A DNA stretch of 64,000 nt from HGM04593 sp045660825 (GTDB taxonomy: Bacteria > Bacteroidota > Bacteroidia > Bacteroidales > Bacteroidaceae): positions 124,001 through 188,000 of the forward strand of contig JAZREN010000045.1 of assembly GCA_045660825.1 (NCBI GenBank). Direction: 5' to 3'. Positions 60,570 to 64,000 of the stretch are shown here, one piece after another. Position 1 is the stretch's first letter. Each line of letters begins with the position of its first letter. Both the position numbers and the translations under genes were made by a program. The notes below the pieces were generated by a model. The model saw only the letters and a program-made list of their open reading frames with translations. It was not told the origin of the DNA and did not search any database.

Positions 60570-62441
60570 ATGGCAATAGACCTGCAGATAGAGAATGTGT
60601 CCAAGAGTTTTGGTGACCTTGTGCTTTTCAATGATATCTCGTTTACCGTTGAGGAGCGTCAGCGCATCGGACTCATTGCGTGCAATGGAAAGGGTAAGAG
60701 TACGTTGTTGAAGATTATAGCCGGCGAGGAGCCGCTCGACAGTGGCAAGATTACCCTGCGTGGTGGTGTGAGAGTCGGTTATCTTGAGCAGGAACCCGAT
60801 TTTGACCCGTCGCTCACTGTGATTGAGGCCTGTCTGCAACGCAATAGCGAAAGGGCTGGCGTCATTGCACGATACGAGGCGGCGCTTGAGAGCGGTGACC
60901 ACACGGCGTTGCAGCACCTTATGGAGGAGATGGACCGTCTCGAGGCGTGGGATTATGAGACACGTGCAAAGCAGGTGTTGTCGAAACTGAAGCTGGACCG
61001 CTTTAACCAGCCCATCAAGGAACTTTCCGGTGGTCAGAAGAAGCGCGTGGCGCTGGCATCGGTGCTCATTGACGAGCCACAGCTCATGATTCTCGACGAG
61101 CCTACCAACCACCTCGACCTTGAAATGGTGGAGTGGCTCGAGGAGTATCTCTCGCGCCTTAGCGGCAGCCTGCTCATGGTAACCCATGACCGCTATTTCC
61201 TTGACAATGTCTGCAATGAGATTGTCGAGATTGATGACCAACAAGTTTATCGCTACAAAGGCAATTACAGCTATTTCCTGCAAAAGCGCGAGGAACGCCT
61301 GCAGAACCTTGCGGCAGAGACTGCGCGTGCACGCAATCTGTTGCGCACAGAACTTGAATGGATGCGCCGTCAGCCACAGGCACGCGCACACAAGGCAAAG
61401 TACCGCATCGATGCATTCTACAAACTTGAGGAGAAGGCTGCTGCAATGCGTGACGACAGCAAAGTCTCGCTCGAGATAAAGTCGCAATACATAGGCAATA
61501 AGATATTTGTGCTCAACCACTTGTCAAAGGCTTTTGGCGACAGGGTGATTACAAAGGATTTTACTTACACCTTTGCACGCTACGAGAAATTGGGTATTGT
61601 TGGCAACAACGGCACGGGCAAGTCTACATTCATCAAGATGTTGCTTGGCCGCGTTGCACCCGATAACGGTACAATTGACGTGGGCGAGACTGTGAAATGG
61701 GGTTACTATAGCCAGGATGGCCTTGTGTTCAACGAGCAGATGAAGGTCATTGATGTTGTAAAGGATATTGCTGAGGTTATACCCGTCGCAGGCAAGATGC
61801 TCACGGCATCACAGTTCCTGCAGCATTTCCTCTTTACTCCCGAAAAGCAGCATAACTATGTCTACAAACTCAGTGGTGGTGAGAAACGCCGTCTCTATCT
61901 GTGCACGGTGCTGATGTCGAATCCCAACTTCCTTGTGCTCGATGAGCCAACAAACGACCTTGATATTGAGACTCTGCAGATTCTTGAGGAGTATCTGCGT
62001 GATTTCAAGGGATGTGTGATTGTTGTAAGTCATGACCGTTATTTCATGGATAAGGTGGTTGACCACATATTTGTGTTCAATGGCGGTGGCGATATAAAGG
62101 ATTTTCCCGGTAACTACACCGACTGGCGTGACTGGCGCGAGGAGGAGAAGGCTGCTGCTGCAGCTCAGGCAGCAGCCAAGGCTGCAAAGGAGAGTGCCCC
62201 CAAGCAGAGCTACCGTGTGGAGACAAAGCGTAAACTCTCGTTCAAGGAACGCAAGGAGTATGAGGCACTCGAGGGGGAGATTCTGGAACTTGAGGAGGAA
62301 AAAAGTTCCATTGAGCAGGCTCTGTGCAGCGGCATGCTCGGCAATGACGAGTTGCTTGCAAAGTCAAGACGCATTCAGGATGTCATTGCGCTCATTGACG
62401 AAAAGACAATGCGTTGGCTCGAATTGAGCGAATTTGCTTAA
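60570..62441 (+). CDS. ABC-F-family ATPase (Uup-like)
   Basis: A 623-residue soluble protein with two ABC domains and no membrane part. First domain: ACNGKGKSTLLKI (about 36-48), LSGGQKKRVALAS (about 151) and LMILDEPTNHLD. A helical linker (about 245-305) follows, then the second domain with GNNGTGKSTFIKM (about 348), LSGGEKRRLYLC (about 436) and FLVLDEPTNDLD. The C-terminal coiled coil (about 545-620, EYEALEGEILELEEEK) is typical of Uup. ABC-F proteins act on the ribosome; some protect against antibiotics, but this one looks like a housekeeping member. Confidence 0.92.
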   Translation: MAIDLQIENVSKSFGDLVLFNDISFTVEERQRIGLIACNGKGKSTLLKIIAGEEPLDSGKITLRGGVRVGYLEQEPDFDPSLTVIEACLQRNSERAGVIARYEAALESGDHTALQHLMEEMDRLEAWDYETRAKQVLSKLKLDRFNQPIKELSGGQKKRVALASVLIDEPQLMILDEPTNHLDLEMVEWLEEYLSRLSGSLLMVTHDRYFLDNVCNEIVEIDDQQVYRYKGNYSYFLQKREERLQNLAAETARARNLLRTELEWMRRQPQARAHKAKYRIDAFYKLEEKAAAMRDDSKVSLEIKSQYIGNKIFVLNHLSKAFGDRVITKDFTYTFARYEKLGIVGNNGTGKSTFIKMLLGRVAPDNGTIDVGETVKWGYYSQDGLVFNEQMKVIDVVKDIAEVIPVAGKMLTASQFLQHFLFTPEKQHNYVYKLSGGEKRRLYLCTVLMSNPNFLVLDEPTNDLDIETLQILEEYLRDFKGCVIVVSHDRYFMDKVVDHIFVFNGGGDIKDFPGNYTDWRDWREEEKAAAAAQAAAKAAKESAPKQSYRVETKRKLSFKERKEYEALEGEILELEEEKSSIEQALCSGMLGNDELLAKSRRIQDVIALIDEKTMRWLELSEFA

Positions 62442-62449
62442 TGGGGTTA

Positions 62450-62480
62450 AAGGTGAAAGCGGAAATGTGAAAACGGGAAA
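62450..62480 (+). repeat. Heptanucleotide repeat (copy 4), downstream of the ABC-F gene
   Basis: AAGGTGA, AAGCGGA, AATGTGA, AAACGGG and a partial unit, beginning 9 nt after the stop codon. Confidence 0.78.
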
Positions 62481-62522
62481 CATTACGCGCAATAAGTGAC
62501 GTTTTTTTGCGTTATATCATAG

Positions 62523-63224
62523 ATGAAAAGAACCATTATATACATATTGTTGCTGTTGTTGCCGCTGTTTGCGGTGGCGCAGGAGCGTAAGGTGCAGAAC
62601 AAACCGTATATCGACTTCCGTCGTCTTCACTATGGTTTTTTCATTGGTGTCCATGCGCAGGATATGGAGTTCGTGAACAATGGTTTCGTGACCGAGGACG
62701 GCGAAACCTGGTATGCCGATGTTGCCGACTACAATCCGGGCTTCAGTGTCGGTGTGCTTGCCGATTTAAGGTTGAATACTTATATGTCGTTGCGTGTAAT
62801 TCCTACGATGCACTTTGGACAGAATCTGGTCCGCTTCCGTGAACAAAAGAGTGGCGAAACATCAAAACAATCGGTGAAAACGACATATATTGCAGTCCCG
62901 GTCCATGCGAAATTTGCCGCAGAACGCTTCAATAACTATCGTCCTTATTTCACGGCCGGCGTGAGTCCCATGTGGAATCTTACAGTGAAGAAGCAGCAGC
63001 AACTGTTGCTCAAGAAATTCGATTTTATGATTGAGGTGGGAGTGGGCTGCGATTTCTATCTGCCATTCTTTAAACTGATACCGGAACTGAAATTCTCTTT
63101 CAGCCCATTGAACGTCCTTAAAAAGGAGCGTAATGACCTGCTCGATGCCAACTACCTGAAGTTTACACAGTCGGTTGATGAGGTTACGAGCAAGATGATA
63201 ACGTTGTCACTTTATTTCGAATAA
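62523..63224 (+). CDS. PorT-like outer-membrane beta-barrel protein
   Basis: A 233-residue exported protein. Signal peptide about 1-19 (LFAVAQ). The mature part (DFRRLHYGFFIGVHAQDMEF, about 30-49, and a series of alternating amphipathic strands ending ITLSLYFE with a C-terminal aromatic) fits an eight-stranded outer-membrane barrel of the PorT/opacity type. PorT is a type 9 secretion component in Porphyromonas; close paralogues of other function exist, so the T9SS role is possible, not proven. No other Por genes are next to it. Confidence 0.8.
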   Translation: MKRTIIYILLLLLPLFAVAQERKVQNKPYIDFRRLHYGFFIGVHAQDMEFVNNGFVTEDGETWYADVADYNPGFSVGVLADLRLNTYMSLRVIPTMHFGQNLVRFREQKSGETSKQSVKTTYIAVPVHAKFAAERFNNYRPYFTAGVSPMWNLTVKKQQQLLLKKFDFMIEVGVGCDFYLPFFKLIPELKFSFSPLNVLKKERNDLLDANYLKFTQSVDEVTSKMITLSLYFE

Positions 63225-63249
63225 TTTGTTGTCTTGGTGTTTTGAACAG

Positions 63250-63864
63250 ATGAATGATATGCGTAAAATGATGTATGTCCACGGCTTTGCATCGTCGGGC
63301 AGTTCGGGAACAGTGATGAATCTGCGACGTAGTCTTCCGGGGTGGCGTGTCATTGCCCCCGATCTTCCAGTGGACCCGTTCGAGGCATTGGAGCTGCTGC
63401 GCACCATTGTCAAGGAAGAACAGCCCGAGATTGTTGTGGGTACCTCTATGGGAGGCATGTATACGCAGCAACTTTGGGGTGTGCCGCGCATTGTTGTCAA
63501 TCCGTCATTCGAGATGTCGCGTTCATTGCTCTTCGGCAAGATGGGGCGCAATAAGTACATGTCAAAACGCAAGGATGGCGCTACCGAATTCCGCATCGAC
63601 AAGGCTGTGGTCGAGCGTTTCAAGGAGATGGAGAAACATCAGTTCGATGGCGTTACCGATGAAGAGAAGCAACTTGTCGTCGGCCTTTTTGGTGACAAGG
63701 ACCCTGTTGTGCATTTCTATCCCTTGATGGCCGAACTCTATGGCGAGGAACGTTGCCGATGGTTTAACGGCGAACACCGTCTCAATGACAAAGTGGTCGA
63801 TAAGGTGTTGTTGCCGCTTATAAAGGAAATGGTGGGTTGTCAAAGCGGAAATGTGAAAGATTAA
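63250..63864 (+). CDS. YqiA/UPF0227-like alpha/beta hydrolase
   Basis: A 204-residue cytoplasmic hydrolase-fold protein. MYVHGFASSGSSGT (about 7-20) carries the His-Gly oxyanion motif, VGTSMGGMYTQQ (about 63-74) the nucleophile elbow with Ser in GTSMGG; a later Asp (FGDKDPVV, about 151) and His in NGEHRLND (about 175) complete a catalytic triad. It is an esterase-like protein of unknown substrate. Its last residues (QSGNVKD) and stop lie within a heptad repeat. ATG 63250 is chosen; ATG 63259 is also possible. Confidence 0.82.
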   Translation: MNDMRKMMYVHGFASSGSSGTVMNLRRSLPGWRVIAPDLPVDPFEALELLRTIVKEEQPEIVVGTSMGGMYTQQLWGVPRIVVNPSFEMSRSLLFGKMGRNKYMSKRKDGATEFRIDKAVVERFKEMEKHQFDGVTDEEKQLVVGLFGDKDPVVHFYPLMAELYGEERCRWFNGEHRLNDKVVDKVLLPLIKEMVGCQSGNVKD

Positions 63865-63877
63865 ATCTGAAACATGT
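63843..63877 (+). repeat. Heptanucleotide repeat (copy 5), at the 3' end of the YqiA-like gene
   Basis: AAGCGGA, AATGTGA, AAGATTA, AATCTGA, AACATGT. It includes the stop codon TAA at 63862-63864. Confidence 0.78.
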
Positions 63878-63905
63878 GATAATGAACAGAATTAAACACC
63901 ATAAT

Positions 63906-64000
63906 ATGAAAAGAGTTATTTTTACCGTTTTGGCAATGGCAATGTGTTTTGGCGCTGTTGCACAGGTGAAGGCTCGTTGGGGCAGCATTGATGTCCGCTA
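63906..64000 (+). CDS. Start of a secreted protein (runs off the window)
   Basis: An ATG at 63906 opens 31 full codons: a signal peptide (MKRVIFTVLAMAMCFGAVAQ) followed by KARWGSIDVR. The frame is open to the window end. The first mature residues recall Bacteroidota proteins of the DUF4091/glycoside-hydrolase-like group that begin with a W-G-S-x-D-V/T-R phrase, but 31 residues are too few to decide. It begins about 40 nt after the YqiA-like stop. Confidence 0.6.
   Translation, partial: MKRVIFTVLAMAMCFGAVAQVKARWGSIDVR

Noticed and set aside
60501..61520. A 339-codon open frame on the minus strand, opposite the ABC-F gene
   Set aside because: It lies wholly antisense to a well-supported ABC-F gene and its translation has no domain or signal; it follows from the codon structure of the sense gene.
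1..64000. tRNA, rRNA, IS elements, integrases, phage genes and CRISPR arrays
   Set aside because: I looked in the intergenic stretches and saw no cloverleaf, rRNA motif, transposase-like protein or repeat-spacer array.

Overview
The window is a 64-kb piece of a Bacteroidales chromosome (phylum Bacteroidota, probably Bacteroidaceae or Prevotellaceae; the genus cannot be fixed by eye). The reasons are the Bacteroidota-type promoter signature (TTTG / 19-21 nt / TAnnTTTG) before several genes, weak or absent Shine-Dalgarno sequences, many Bacteroidota-restricted families (DUF4290, DUF4890, DUF3244-like, PorT, BACON fragment, DUF3472, GH109-like oxidoreductase), and standard Bacteroidales operon orders. 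I recognised no rRNA, tRNA, CRISPR array, insertion sequence or phage.

Layout. 0-2.1 kb (minus): head of the division/cell-wall cluster mraZ-rsmH-ftsL-ftsI, with a MraZ operator of 10-bp repeats in the mraZ promoter. 2.3-4.7 kb: an M28 peptidase and a convergent NhaA antiporter. 4.8-12.3 kb: an AT-rich accessory block with a membrane-spanning TPR/HTH regulator, divergent from a DUF3244-like secreted protein, a transglutaminase-like protein, a lipoprotein, a 54-residue PLDc_N-type membrane peptide, an O-antigen-ligase/TPR protein and a BACON-like remnant. 12.3-17.1 kb (minus): mfd and a C1B aminopeptidase. 17.3-20.1 kb: thioesterase, small membrane protein, CoA-transferase, TrmH-type methyltransferase. 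20.3-29 kb: a hypothetical, an MsbA-like ABC exporter, a LOG protein, a PfkB kinase and a two-gene RND metal efflux system with a histidine-rich adaptor. 29.1-32.5 kb: a translationally coupled secreted pair, the second a large beta-helical Cthe_2159-like protein.

32.6-41.4 kb: nadK divergent from pdxJ-exbB-exbD-tonB-DJ-1-ispD-recG, then ndk, an active-looking LysM/M23 endopeptidase and a small secreted protein. 41.5-50.7 kb (minus): tsaB-DUF4290-murA-rimM-degenerate M23-dxr-rseP-serpin-alkaline phosphatase. In this run MurA has Asp where fosfomycin-sensitive enzymes have Cys, the M23 protein lacks both catalytic histidines, and a serpin lipoprotein is start/stop coupled to RseP. 51-56.8 kb: yicC-gmk-nadD-MORN-DUF3472, then a GH109-like oxidoreductase with an Ala/Lys-rich tail and a strong codon bias. 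56.9-58.4 kb (minus): a hypothetical and asd. 58.5-64 kb: tcdA-lolD, a DUF4890-like protein, an ABC-F ATPase, a PorT-like barrel, a YqiA-like hydrolase and the start of another secreted protein.

The most unusual signals are a family of purine-rich heptanucleotide repeats (about AAnnTGA) at the 3-prime ends of at least five genes, always in the same orientation as the gene; the AT-rich envelope block at 4.8-12.3 kb; the MraZ operator; and the RseP-serpin coupling.
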